DNA of 64,000 bases from NCBI GenBank assembly GCA_963971425.1, contig OZ020514.1, positions 41,763,158 to 41,827,157 on the forward strand. Direction: 5' to 3'. The notes under the pieces were generated by a model. It was not told where the DNA came from and searched no databases. It worked only from the letters and a program-made list of their open reading frames with translations. The stretch is from Bryoerythrophyllum caledonicum (lineage: Eukaryota > Streptophyta > Bryopsida > Pottiales > Pottiaceae). Made by a program: the position numbers and the translations under genes. This document shows positions 1 to 8,937 of this stretch, in pieces; position 1 is the stretch's first letter; every line of letters starts with the position of its first letter.

Positions 1-74
1 TTCTATCATGCAAATTTACAAACAATGCCACGTAGGCAATCAAAATGTTCAAAAATTGCTCTATAACTTCGCCA

Positions 75-1265
75 CTACAATGTACATCTAAAACAATTGT
101 CGGGGACTATGAAGTTGTAGTGGGGACCTAGGAAATATGCTACAACTTGAGCAAGTGATGGCCTCTTCGTGGGATCTACGTGAACCAGAGCATCCAACTT
201 TGTTGTGAATGCTATGGTGTCCATGGTATTCTTGAAGAGGTCTGGACACTCCTGGCCTTGCCATATCATTTTTGCCAAAAAACCGACCGCATATGCATCC
301 GATTCCATTGTATATGGATGCAACCTCTTCATGCGTTCCAAATTGCGCTCCTCGTCATTTGGTCCCCCAAACACAAAAAACAACTCGGGGGCGACATATC
401 GCTTCCGTTCCTTCATTTCCCGGCATCGATCTTCATCTTGGAAACCAAAATACGAAGCCTTGTTTTCTACAATTTGGCTTGCCATCCCCCAATCACACAC
501 TCCAATATATACTTTCTCCACATCCTCCGGTGGAAAGTGGAGTAGAACATTTGACGGTGTTATATCATTGTGGATGATTTTTGCCTTATGGACTAGGTCC
601 ATTACATATATGAGAGCCCAAGCCAGCATTGCTCTGTTCTTTCGAAAGGCAACAATTTTTTGGCTCTGCTCGATGGTGAGATGTTTTATTTTCATTACTT
701 CCTTGTTGCTCATTGCCTCAGACGCCAAGCTATTGAATTTTTGTAAGTTGCGAATGCTATCACCGTTCCACCACAATGTATAGGCTTCTATGCTATTTGA
801 ATTAATAGCCCAAAATTTAATCACACCTGGATGCTGAACAGGGCAAACTAGAGCCTCAATTGAACGTTGCTCACGCTTCTCATGTTCCGTTTTAGCCATT
901 GAAAGTTTGCCCGCAAATTCAATGTGGATTGGAATATCTGGCATATCTGCAATCCGTACTTTCCGCACTTTGCCGTATCCTCCTTGAGAATCAAACCCAG
1001 ACAATGGTACAATCTTTGCCTTCTCTGGAATCCACACTACTCCCGAGTGCATGTGTTGTTCCATCGCCGCCTTCAGCGCTTGTTCATTCCAAGGCATGCC
1101 CTTTTTATTGCCTCTTGAATGTTTTCCACATTCCTTTTGAACCCACTTTAGTTTCTCAAAAAACTGAGCGTCTTCATCGCTCCTCGCTTCTCCCCTCGCT
1201 ATTTTTACCACGCATTCAAACACATGCGTGATGTTTGTTATAGCTGTGATGACTTGTTGTGCCAT
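75..1265 (-). CDS. protein kinase-like domain protein (396 aa frame)
   Basis: The frame has the layout of a eukaryotic protein kinase. I see a glycine-rich loop GGYGKV (residues 95-100), a candidate ATP-binding Lys in FAGK (120), a catalytic-loop equivalent HNDITPSN (232-239), a metal-binding DWG in place of DFG (258-260), an APE motif (292-294), an SDAYAVG helix (322-328) and the late Arg of KRPS (368). Asp234 and Asn239 are kept, while the usual HRD Arg is Asn, so activity is plausible but atypical. The preceding codon is a TGA that abuts this ATG (TGAATG), and the 131-codon frame upstream is in phase with it. Initiation at this ATG is therefore uncertain, and one 528-codon product broken by a single TGA is likelier. 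The gene is divergent from the RING gene at 3.7 kb and seems part of the same repeated unit. Substrate is unknown. Confidence 0.75.
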   Translation of the reverse strand: MAQQVITAITNITHVFECVVKIARGEARSDEDAQFFEKLKWVQKECGKHSRGNKKGMPWNEQALKAAMEQHMHSGVVWIPEKAKIVPLSGFDSQGGYGKVRKVRIADMPDIPIHIEFAGKLSMAKTEHEKREQRSIEALVCPVQHPGVIKFWAINSNSIEAYTLWWNGDSIRNLQKFNSLASEAMSNKEVMKIKHLTIEQSQKIVAFRKNRAMLAWALIYVMDLVHKAKIIHNDITPSNVLLHFPPEDVEKVYIGVCDWGMASQIVENKASYFGFQDEDRCREMKERKRYVAPELFFVFGGPNDEERNLERMKRLHPYTMESDAYAVGFLAKMIWQGQECPDLFKNTMDTIAFTTKLDALVHVDPTKRPSLAQVVAYFLGPHYNFIVPDNCFRCTL

Positions 1266-1658
1266 TCATTTTGGAGCATGGAAATACTTGTTCATGCAAT
1301 CCATAAACTGCTCTGATTGAGCGAGTTTGCTCCAAAATTCACGTTCCAAATCAGCCTGTAGCTTTAAAACCCTCGCATGTCCATAATCCAAAAATGATTT
1401 CTTCAACATATCTCGTGTACAAATACGATAGTAAGTGATGGTCACCTCTCTAATGAACTCTGTGTATTCCTTTGGTGGATATCCTTCGTCCCTCTCGTTG
1501 GCGGAAATATTCTTCTTATTCTTCTTCCCCCCGGAGCTTGAAGAAGGAGTTGAACTAGTTCCCGATTTCGATCGTACCTGGCTCATGGGGTCCATCACCT
1601 CCGGAGCATCCAAATCTTCATACATGGGCCTTTTGCCAGATCCTTGCTTTGAAGACAT
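1266..1658 (-). CDS. N-terminal part of the kinase-like gene, ending at an in-frame TGA
   Basis: This 130-residue frame starts MSSKQGSGKRPMYEDLD. It has a Ser/Gly/Lys-rich low-complexity stretch (about residues 33-50) and then a helical charged segment ending NKYFHAPK. Its TGA at 1266-1268 is followed directly, in phase, by the kinase frame, with no frameshift or spacer. I chose the ATG at 1656-1658 over one 11 codons upstream because the upstream codons read through an A-rich leader. A TATA-like box lies about 150 bp upstream. The TGA could be a CGA (Arg) to TGA change at a methylated CpG. It could also be the true end of a small separate protein, but perfect abutment and phase favour one broken gene. 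No domain is recognised. Confidence 0.55.
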   Translation of the reverse strand: MSSKQGSGKRPMYEDLDAPEVMDPMSQVRSKSGTSSTPSSSSGGKKNKKNISANERDEGYPPKEYTEFIREVTITYYRICTRDMLKKSFLDYGHARVLKLQADLEREFWSKLAQSEQFMDCMNKYFHAPK

Positions 1659-1806
1659 CCTCAAATAGTTTCTGCACAAAAAAAAAATCAAAAATCTCCC
1701 CTTCCAAATCTAAACATTCCACTGTAGTTCCAAGCAAGACGCGCATTCACACGTCAGGACAAGGAGCCACTATGGAATGGAATGAAGTTGGCCCAAACTC
1801 TTTGAG

Positions 1807-1815
1807 TTTTATATA
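1807..1815 (-). promoter_or_regulatory. TATA box of the kinase-like gene
   Basis: On the minus strand this reads TATATAAAA. It lies about 150 bp upstream of the ATG at 1658 and directly beside a C-rich minisatellite, the same arrangement as in the divergent RING gene. Confidence 0.5.
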
Positions 1816-1823
1816 CTCGTCCG

Positions 1824-1992
1824 CGCCCCCTGGACCTGTCCGCGCCCCCTCCCAACCCGTCCATGCCCTTCTCAACACGTCCGTGCCCCCCCTTCAACCC
1901 GTCCGCCCCCCCCCACCTCCCAACCCGTCCGCGCCCCCCCCCCCTCTTCCCAACTCGTCCACGCCCCCCCCCCCCCCGTTCGCTCGCCTTTC
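1824..1992. repeat. C-rich minisatellite, unit about CGTCCGCGCCCCC
   Basis: About ten degenerate units of 14-20 bp with the core CGTCCGCGCC followed by C-runs of 3-9. It sits immediately upstream of the minus-strand TATA box. Related arrays occur at 3209-3412 and 6280-6345. Its GC content is far above that of the neighbouring DNA. Confidence 0.8.
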
Positions 1993-2394
1993 GCGCCCCG
2001 TTCAACATTTAAAGTCTACACCACTACACTAAATATCTGTAGTATACACGATTTGACTTGTAATTGCTATAAGTATTCACTCTTAGTGAATCTTTTTACC
2101 ATCTGTATCCACAATGATCCGCGTCTTTCAGTAGTATAAATAGTTGTGCTTTCAATAAGTAAATTCATCAAAAGTAAAAAGCTATAGCGCTTCAAAATCG
2201 TGTAGTGTGGGTACAGTAAAAGTGATATTTAGAGTACTAGTCTTTATTGTAAAATAGTCCTTAGTGTAAATATAAGTTTCCACCTCAATAAAAAATTTCC
2301 ACACATTGTCAAGCAAGAGGGCCTTTTCTTCTCACCTCCGAGCCTTATATACTAAGTTCCTTCATCATAGAATTTTGTAGTTTATCTCTAGTCT
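1993..2394. other. AT-rich spacer between the divergent genes
   Basis: No open frame of substance, no RNA gene and no clear repeat is visible. The stretch lies between the two divergent promoters. Confidence 0.5.
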
Positions 2395-2570
2395 CTTTTA
2401 CTTTCTATTCCAAAAGTAGACTTTGTAATCCAATAGTAGACTCTCTATTCCAATAGTAAACTTTGTATACCAAAATTAGTCTCTCTATTCCAATAGAAAA
2501 CTTTTAATTCCAAAAGTAAACTTTCTATCCCAACAACATACTTTCTATTCCAACAGTAGACTTTAATACA
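2395..2570. repeat. about 22-bp tandem repeat
   Basis: Seven or eight imperfect copies of a unit close to CTATTCCAATAGTAGACTTT run in tandem. Frames predicted here are products of the repeat. Confidence 0.75.
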
Positions 2571-2594
2571 TTCCACTACGTATGTAAAATAAAT

Positions 2595-3010
2595 CATTGG
2601 GTTGAGTTGCATTTTAGCTATATACATTCCACTACACTTAAAGAAAAAAATAAACGAATGTGGCATGTCAAATATATCATTNNNNNNNNNNNNNNNNNNN
2701 NNNNNNNNNNNNNNNNNNNNNNNNNNNNNNNNNNNNNNNNNNNNNNNNNNNNNNNNNNNNNNNNNNNNNNNNNNNNNNNNNNNNNNNNNNNNNNNNNNNN
2801 NNNNNNNNNNNNNNNNNNNNNNNNNNNNNNNNNNNNNNNNNNNNNNNNNNNNNNNNNNNNNNNNNNNNNNNNNNNNNNNNNAACGAATGTGGCATGTCAA
2901 ATATATCATTGGGTTGAGTTGCAATTTAGCTATATACATTCCACTACACTCAAAGAAAAAAATAAACGAATGTGGCATGTCAAATATATCATTGGGTTGA
3001 GTTGCATTTT
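2595..3010. repeat. 83-bp tandem repeat with assembly gap
   Basis: The motif AACGAATGTGGCATGTCAAA starts at 2653, 2882 and 2965, giving an exact 83-bp period for the last two. Exactly 200 N (2682-2881) replace the middle, so the true copy number is unknown. Frames crossing the N run are artefacts. Confidence 0.85.
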
Positions 3011-3208
3011 AGATTTATACATTCGAGTTTTAACTTCAAAAGTTGCAATTGTATTAGTAACTCTTAACACATAAGACGTTTTAAAAAGTAAAGGTGGAAG
3101 TCTTAAGTTTCGAAAAGTAAAAGTGAAAGTCGCAAGTTCACTATATAAACTCAGAAACTTCACTTGAGTATGGTGTGAGGATTGTATTGAAAATTATTTT
3201 AGGTGTGC

Positions 3209-3412
3209 CCCCCCATCCCTCGAGACGTCTGTGCCCCCCGAGAAGTCCGCGCCCCCCGAGAAGTCCGCGCCCCCCTAGACGTCCGCACCCCCCCAGGCGT
3301 CCACGCCCCCCGTGGAGGCGTCCGTGCCCCCCCGCGAGGCGTCCGTGCCCCCCCCTCGAGGCGTCCGCGCCCCCTCGACACGTCCACGCCCTGAGCCGTC
3401 TGCGCCCCTAGG
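3209..3412. repeat. C-rich minisatellite upstream of the RING gene
   Basis: About eleven units of the form GAGGCGTCCGCGCCCCC with variable C-runs end just before a TATA box. It is the same family as the array at 1824-1992. Confidence 0.85.
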
Positions 3413-3414
3413 GG

Positions 3415-3421
3415 TATAAAA
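3415..3421 (+). promoter_or_regulatory. TATA box of the RING gene
   Basis: TATAAAA lies directly after the C-rich array and about 290 bp upstream of the ATG at 3708. Together with the mirrored arrangement at 1807-1815 it supports a real promoter. Confidence 0.6.
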
Positions 3422-3466
3422 GGAGGAGTGCGCGCCCATTGTCCTTACTTTTTCATTCCTCATCCA

Positions 3467-3634
3467 GGAATTCGGGCCTAAAACTGCCTCACGGCGGCTT
3501 TCTGCTGACTACTTGGGTGAGCTACAGACTGTTATACGACGACACATGTCCTACATCGGTGGAACACTCATCTCAACCGGGAATTCGGGCCTTAAACTAC
3601 CTCACGGTGGCTTATTGCTGAATACTTGGGTGAA
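3467..3634 (+). repeat. duplicated 55-bp leader segment, period 113 bp
   Basis: Copies at 3467-3522 and 3580-3634 both run from GGAATTCGGGCC through CTCACGG-GGCTT to ACTTGGGTGA. They lie in the presumed 5' leader of the RING gene. Confidence 0.75.
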
Positions 3635-3707
3635 TTTATTTTCTGCGGCGAACTAAATTTGTTGTTAGTGTGTTTTTTAACACACTTGAGTTTGTCAACG
3701 GGGCTCA

Positions 3708-4502
3708 ATGGAAGGAAATGCAGTGCCAGAAACCGGGGCGGTCCGGAAGAAAGAGAGAGATCGGACTCGGAAGCGGGCGGGGGCCATACAGAAGAAGCGA
3801 GAGCATGTTTTGAAGAACCCCAATAAATTGGCGTTCAAAGGTTGGTGGGACGTGCTTGATCCATGAAAATATTCTACATGTGAAGAATACATTGAGTGGT
3901 GCCATATCACCAAACTATTTCCGCTTGAGCGCGACCATTTCTATCGCCATTCAGAGAAGGAAAATTTGACTTATTGTCGGAATCAAGATTTTGTTCAACG
4001 TTGTATAGAAGTTTTTCAACATTTATACAACCTTCCGATCTTGAAGCGCAATGAAGCACCACTCTTCATTTGCAGAATGGTGTACGCGGAGGTAATTCTT
4101 CACAAAGTAGTGGATTGGACCACCATAAAGTCTACACCACGCATTACGGTGCCAATAGAGCCGCAAATTCCAAGGGAGAAGAAATTTCCGGATGGTGGCT
4201 TGGGAAGAATAATTAAGGTTGGTCGAAGCGGAGTTGAGAAGGCGCACGAGACTGAAGAATCAGATTCAGATTCAGATTCAGACGGGACTCGCTTTCCACG
4301 AGCGAAACATCGACCTACTGTACGTCGTGGAGCACCGAACGTTGCACCAACATCCGTTGTTGAAAACATAGACCCTGCGGAGAACAGTGAATGGGTTTCG
4401 GTGCCCACAGAGGTCATTGGAGACCCCGTAGTATCCGTGGAGGTGATTGGTGTGCCAGTTGCTAGACAATGCGACGAAATGGATGAAATGTCCAAGATGT
4501 GA
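3708..4502 (+). CDS. N-terminal part of the RING gene with an internal TGA
   Basis: The ATG at 3708 opens a frame that stays in one phase to the terminal TAG at 6042. It is interrupted only by TGA at 3864-3866 and at 4500-4502. The first 50 codons are very basic (KKERDRTRKRAG then QKKREH) and could be nuclear-targeting. A Trp/Cys-containing segment follows, and then an acidic run SDSDSDSDG near codon 188. No domain is recognised. The absence of any TAA, TAG or frameshift argues for very recent damage or for recoding. The start is supported by the TATA box and C-rich array upstream. Confidence 0.6.
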
Positions 4503-6044
4503 GGAGTACTTTTGGAGAAGGATGATTTCATCGCACAATTGCAAGCCACCATCCAAAGTCTCAAGTTGGAAGTGACGACAAAGGACATTAAGATTTCAAG
4601 GTTACAGAATCAGTTGCAACAACGGCAACCAATGGAACATGTCGAAGTACGTGAAACAGTTGCGGTTCACGATCCGCTGGAGGTGAATGAGAATTTCCCC
4701 AACAACGTAGTTGATATTGTAACGGCTGGTGTGTTACAAGAAATTCATACATCGGCCAAACGACAACGTCCTCCCGTCATTCTTCCTCCATTGGGCCCAT
4801 TGGTGCAACTATATGTGGACATTGACGGCGCACTTAGCGAAGATTCATTGTCATTTCCAACAAACATTCAAACGGATGAAGTGAATGAATTGAGGAAGGC
4901 AAATGATGAATTGCGCCTTCGTCTTTCAAAGATGTCAGAATCGTACTATCAGTGGAAGGTGGCAACCATTCTTAGTGCCGATCGCGGTCGTCAGATAGCG
5001 AATGAGTTCAAGAGGATTGACAATGAATACTTGGAACACAACACACGAAGGGATTTTGGCCTCACGTCGTGGAGTAGTTCCGATGAAATGTTTCCATCTG
5101 ATTTGCCAATGACCGCTGGAGAGCCGTCACTCATTGATTGGGCAAAGGTGGACTTTGATCACGAGAATGCTAGATCCAGCCATGATCTCCAATTGAAAGA
5201 AGGAATTACGAGCAGACAACTATGGCCGCAACCCGCACCATGGATGTTCGATGGCACCAAATGCGTAATGTGTTATAATCCATTTGGCCCCGAGGGTGGA
5301 TGGGCCCTTGGATCATGTAAACACATGTTCCATCCAATGTGCTTAATTAGCATATTTTTGGTTAGAAGATTTTGCCCAAGTTGCCGTGCTCCATTTCACG
5401 CACGCCTTTACGAGGTATTTGGACTCACAACATACATGCCACCAAGCCATGAGAGAGATCCAATTAACACCCCTGGTGAAGGTTACCGCCGTCAATGGGG
5501 CGAAGATTTAATTTGGAGTTGGCGTGCCCAAACTCATTCAGTGTTCAAGAACGACATCAGTATGTCGTTCGGGTGGGAGCACGACCACACTGAGATTGTG
5601 AGGGTGTGCCATAAGATCATTGGAACTGCTCCAGGTGACGAAGGGAAGCGGAATTTCTTCTACCAAACTATGGATAGCTATTGGGATTCCAGAAAGAAAA
5701 AATTCCAATTTGGTAAGCATCCTAAAGGCTTCATGTGGAACAGGAAAGGAGAGTTGGTTACAGACAAACGTGGGCATGCAAGCATGACAGCCCTTGAATC
5801 AGTCCAGATGGATCTTTTACAGTGGAAAGAGACTTGGAGAAGTGAAGCCGTGGACTTTCTTTTGGACGAGCACAGTCCATCAACACTGCGATGTCTCGAA
5901 GAATTGAGAAACTCGCAAATGTTGCGTAATCTCAGTGAGGTGGATGGTCCATTTCGGCGGACGCGAGCGAGAGCAAGGCGCAGCCTCATATTGGGCGACG
6001 AAGCGGGACCAAGCGGCACAATGGGAGGAAATGAAGATGAGTAG
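4503..6044 (+). CDS. coiled-coil RING-H2 type zinc-finger protein
   Basis: After the TGA the same phase continues for about 513 codons. A Leu/Ile/Gln-rich heptad-like stretch (4520-4640) suggests a coiled coil. At 5262 a RING finger begins: CVMC, then GSCKHMFHPMC, then FCPSC. This gives C-x2-C, C-x-H-x2-H-x2-C and C-x2-C, the C3H2C3 ligands of RING-H2 domains, which usually bind Zn and an E2 in ubiquitin transfer. The C-terminal 240 residues match no domain I know and end in an Arg-rich tail. If translation restarts after the TGA, a downstream initiation codon would be needed. It forms a divergent pair with the kinase-like gene. E3 activity is inferred from the finger only. Confidence 0.75.
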   Translation, partial: GVLLEKDDFIAQLQATIQSLKLEVTTKDIKISRLQNQLQQRQPMEHVEVRETVAVHDPLEVNENFPNNVVDIVTAGVLQEIHTSAKRQRPPVILPPLGPLVQLYVDIDGALSEDSLSFPTNIQTDEVNELRKANDELRLRLSKMSESYYQWKVATILSADRGRQIANEFKRIDNEYLEHNTRRDFGLTSWSSSDEMFPSDLPMTAGEPSLIDWAKVDFDHENARSSHDLQLKEGITSRQLWPQPAPWMFDGTKCVMCYNPFGPEGGWALGSCKHMFHPMCLISIFLVRRFCPSCRAPFHARLYEVFGLTTYMPPSHERDPINTPGEGYRRQWGEDLIWSWRAQTHSVFKNDISMSFGWEHDHTEIVRVCHKIIGTAPGDEGKRNFFYQTMDSYWDSRKKKFQFGKHPKGFMWNRKGELVTDKRGHASMTALESVQMDLLQWKETWRSEAVDFLLDEHSPSTLRCLEELRNSQMLRNLSEVDGPFRRTRARARRSLILGDEAGPSGTMGGNEDE

Positions 6045-6279
6045 ACATAGATGTAGTGTTAGTATAGCAATAGGAGGTGAAGGATAATTGCGTTGGCCCT
6101 TTCTTTTGTGTGAGTTTTTGGTTTGAAGTTGAATGACATGTTTTTTCCTTCTCACTTATCCACAACGTTGCACACCTCATGAATGACGAGTATCTCAAAC
6201 ACAATACATTTGCCGTTGCGGTGAATCCAACTTTTTTAATATGTTCTTCATTTTTTCTTGGTAAGTTTTCCATTGCAGT

Positions 6280-6345
6280 ACCCCTCTCGAGGCGTCCACG
6301 CCTCCCCCCCGAGGCGTCCGCGCCCCCTCCAAATTTGAAATGCCG
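6280..6345. repeat. short C-rich minisatellite downstream of the RING gene
   Basis: Three to four units of GAGGCGTCCGCGCCCC type, the same family as the two promoter arrays. With those arrays the whole 0.1-6.35 kb unit carries this repeat at three places, which would suit subterminal repeats of a mobile element. Confidence 0.65.
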
Positions 6346-6561
6346 ATGTGGCTTTTCAAGTCGTCCACGTCACCAATTGCTTGTCCATGTCATCATATCA
6401 CTTTAACTTTTCGTACATTGTAAAAAAAAAATTCACCGCAGTAATTTTTGCTCCTCCCCTCAATGTCCGATTTTTCTTGGGGACCGCCCGGTCCGTCCGT
6501 CTGAATGTCCGTCCGGTCCGCAATATTTGGGCCATGTCCGTACTTTATGACAACCCTGCCC
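6346..6561. other. spacer with GTCCG-rich tract
   Basis: No gene is seen. A GTCCG-rich stretch (about 6482-6545) resembles the C-rich arrays and lies just beyond the 3' end of the next minus-strand frame. Confidence 0.4.
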
Positions 6562-7389
6562 TCAAGGCCTCTTCTCGGTCCTCCGGCCTTCCTTATAAGT
6601 GTCCGTGGTGGTTGCTTCTAGCACATGTTCCACTGCCCCTCTGGATGTTTCATCTAACTCCTGACCTCCATACTTCTGGAGGCTGAGGACTTCGTCATAT
6701 TGCCTCTACTTCGCCTGGGTGAGCTGTTGATGGTGGTAGTAGAGATGAACCACATAGGAGGCTAGTGCGGTTGCCGATTTTTTCACCTTCTGGAGGTTGG
6801 CCACGAGTCGATTGATCATCTTGCTCATGAGCGTCCCCCAGTCCACGACAATATTTCCCCGGAGTGATCTGAGGAAAGTGCAGGCCCACTTCGCCACTAC
6901 TCGCTTCGGCTTTTCCGGATGGAAAATAGGGTTTATAAACCCTAGCACTAGCTGGGCATGCCGGTGCCAAAGGTCTTGTATGTTGTAGCCCTCCTTCGGG
7001 TCGGCTTGTCCCTGGAATTCCTCCGCCAGGAACTCATCTCGCCATTCCACCACCTTGGTGCGGCCGGCCCGAAAGTCGTATGCCTGTGCCCATTTCGGAA
7101 CTCCCCAGAGTTCCGGATGGGCCCACATCAACCCCTTGTACTTCTTGTCCGGAGTGTCTACAAGCTCCCGGACGTAGACCTCCTCGCGGATGCCCTAGGC
7201 GACTTCGAGCAAGCCATCGCACCCCATGGTCTTCAAGCTCTCCTTGAGCAGGTTGTACTCGTCCAGGTCTGTTGGGATTTCCGGAATAACTCGTGTCAAG
7301 GGAGGGAGAGCAACGGCCAACTCTTCGTCTCGCCTTCCGCGCCCATCCCTATCCGTCCACTTCTTCTTTGCCATAAAGACCGTCTTCAT
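6562..7389 (-). pseudogene. uncharacterised protein with two in-frame TAG codons
   Basis: One phase of 276 codons runs from ATG 7389 (MKTVFMAKKKW) to TGA 6562. TAG codons interrupt it at 7195-7197 (after GLLEVA) and 6706-6708 (after LTQAK). Both could derive from CAG (Gln) by C-to-T change. The middle is dense in Trp and aromatic residues (MWAHPELWGVPKWAQAYDF, then FINPIFHPEKP), and the C-terminal half is basic and helical. I do not recognise the family; a retroelement gag-like or plant-transposon accessory protein is possible because gypsy remains lie 0.5 kb away. Codon GC is higher than in neighbouring genes. Confidence 0.5.
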
Positions 7390-7460
7390 GAAGCCTGCCT
7401 ACTTCCTCACGTTCTCTCAAGGTTGTCCCTCCACGCACCGACCTCACTAAAACCCTCCCT

Positions 7461-7518
7461 AACGGACAGAGGTCCGTTCTAACTGTCTAAGCTACAAATC
7501 CTAACGGCCAGCCGTTAG
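7461..7518. promoter_or_regulatory. two short perfect inverted repeats upstream of the minus-strand gene
   Basis: AACGGAC-agag-GTCCGTT (7461-7478) and CTAACGGC-ca-GCCGTTAG (7501-7518) lie 70-130 bp upstream of the ATG at 7389. They share an AACGG core and could form hairpins or bind a dimeric protein. Function is not shown. Confidence 0.45.
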
Positions 7519-7524
7519 GAGAAT

Positions 7525-7548
7525 GAGAGAGAGAGAGAGAGAGAGAGC
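7525..7548. repeat. (GA)n microsatellite
   Basis: Twelve uninterrupted GA dinucleotides. Confidence 0.9.
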
Positions 7549-7886
7549 GTTGGGGTGGAACACGCGAAGAAGGAAGGAAAAGAAAGAGTTTCCCCTCGCA
7601 TCGTGGCCTTTTGTAGTATGGTCGTTAGTACGGCTCATGATGATTGCGGATGGTGATAGCTCCGGATGACATTTCCGGATGACAAACTATTCCGAACTTC
7701 GGTTAACTACTCCGGCTATCCATTTCGCAACTTTAGGCGCAATTAGGGTTTTCAGACAGGTCCATCCGTCTTTATTCTTACAAACTAGCTGTAGGTTTTA
7801 TTCTAGCACAAACTATTGTAACTACTTAACTAATTTTTTTTGTCTTTGCCGGATTTATAGGTTAACTTCCAGCACCATGTGGGAAC
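7549..7886. other. unannotated spacer
   Basis: No gene or clear repeat is visible between the GA tract and the gypsy remnant. Confidence 0.4.
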
Positions 7887-8185
7887 AGAGTCCCACACAG
7901 ATGCTATACGCCGGCCTTTCTACTTGCACACAGATCGGAGTGCCGTAGGATTGGGAGCTGTATTGACTCAAAAGGATGATGAGGGACGGGAGTACATTGT
8001 GGCATTTGCTTCTAGGCAACATCGCCGAGTCCAATTATTCGTCCTATGAGGGAGAAGCTTTGGCCGCGGTTTGGGCCATAGCTCATTTTAGGCCCTACTT
8101 ATATGGGCAGCGGTTTACCTTGGTAACCGACCACCAGCCTTTAAAGTGGCAGATGTTGTTAGCAATGTGTGGGAAGACGGTCTAG
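7887..8185 (+). pseudogene. Ty3/gypsy RNase H domain remnant
   Basis: RNase H motifs are spread over two frames. One frame carries [15 protein letters not shown] and VAFASRQH (7918-8010). After a frameshift the other carries [20 protein letters not shown] and TDHQPLKW (8020-8150). These match the D-E-D pattern of Ty3/gypsy RNase H, which removes RNA from the RNA-DNA hybrid in reverse transcription. The gag, protease and reverse transcriptase regions are missing upstream. The element is dead. Confidence 0.85.
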
Positions 8186-8908
8186 TCTTGCATAAGCTGC
8201 AACATGGCACACTTCCGCCTGCTCTTTCGGCCATGGAGCGCGATCAAATTGGACACCAGATAGCGAGGTTCCGTAGGGAGAACGGCCTTATATTTTGGTT
8301 GTGGCCGGATGGGATGAGGCGCATAGTTCCCAGACCGGATCAAAAGGCTTCGTTGGTATGGCAAGTACACGAAGACCTTGGACATTTGGACGTGCGGCGG
8401 ACTCATTTGATGCTGCGCAGCTAAAATTGGTAGACTGGCATGTATCAGCAAGTCGCCACTTACGTTTTCACGGTGTGAAGTCTGTGATTGGGTCAAATCC
8501 AGTTTCAACACCTTGTCACCACAGTTGCAGCCTTTGTCCATCATGCGTTTGGGCTACCGTTGGTCTCTCGATTTTGTCGGGCCGCTTGTTGTCACCCCAC
8601 GTGGAGCCAAGTAGGTGTTGGTGATGGTAGAGCACTTCAACAAGTGGATTGAGCTCGTGGCTCTTCCGCAGAACTCATCAGAGTAGGCAGCAATGGCATT
8701 CCTAGACCGAGTGTTAGCTAGTTTTGGAGCTCCAACTGAGGTGTTCACAGACCAGGGACAAGAGTTCTTGGGGGCTTTTGAGGCTTTGTGCACCAAGACT
8801 TTGAGTGACTACCGTACCACTTCTCGTGATCATCCCGAAGCGGACGGTTTGGCGGAGCGTGTGGTTCAGACCATCAAACGTAGACTACGGAAGTATGGAT
8901 TACTTTAG
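8186..8908 (+). pseudogene. Ty3/gypsy integrase: zinc-binding and catalytic core
   Basis: A degenerate HHCC zinc-binding region (HEDLGHLDVRRTHLMLRS, then a Cys-rich stretch after a stop near 8424) precedes the catalytic core at 8543-8908. The core keeps Asp in WSLDFVGPL, Asp in FTDQGQEF and Glu in the segment after HPEADG, so the DDE triad is visible. In-frame TAG codons at 8609 and 8681 and the TAG at 8906 disrupt it. Integrase inserts retroelement cDNA into the host genome. The frame is cut about 30 bp later by inserted DNA and resumes near 10.8 kb. Confidence 0.85.
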
Positions 8909-8937
8909 GGTGGCCATTGCGATTGGAATCTGATGAT

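Noticed and set aside
205-783. Plus-strand frame of 192 residues at the left end
   Set aside because: It is a shadow of the kinase-like gene, which has ordered motifs on the other strand.
2445-3074. Several long frames across the N run
   Set aside because: They are created by N codons and the 83-bp tandem repeat.
3175-3463. Pro/Arg-rich frames on both strands
   Set aside because: They are translations of the C-rich minisatellite.
75-6044. TGA read as an amino acid (alternative code or selenocysteine)
   Set aside because: TGA occurs as the terminator of other frames here, no SECIS-like element was recognised, and CGA decay explains the three sites more simply. Kept only as an alternative in the findings.
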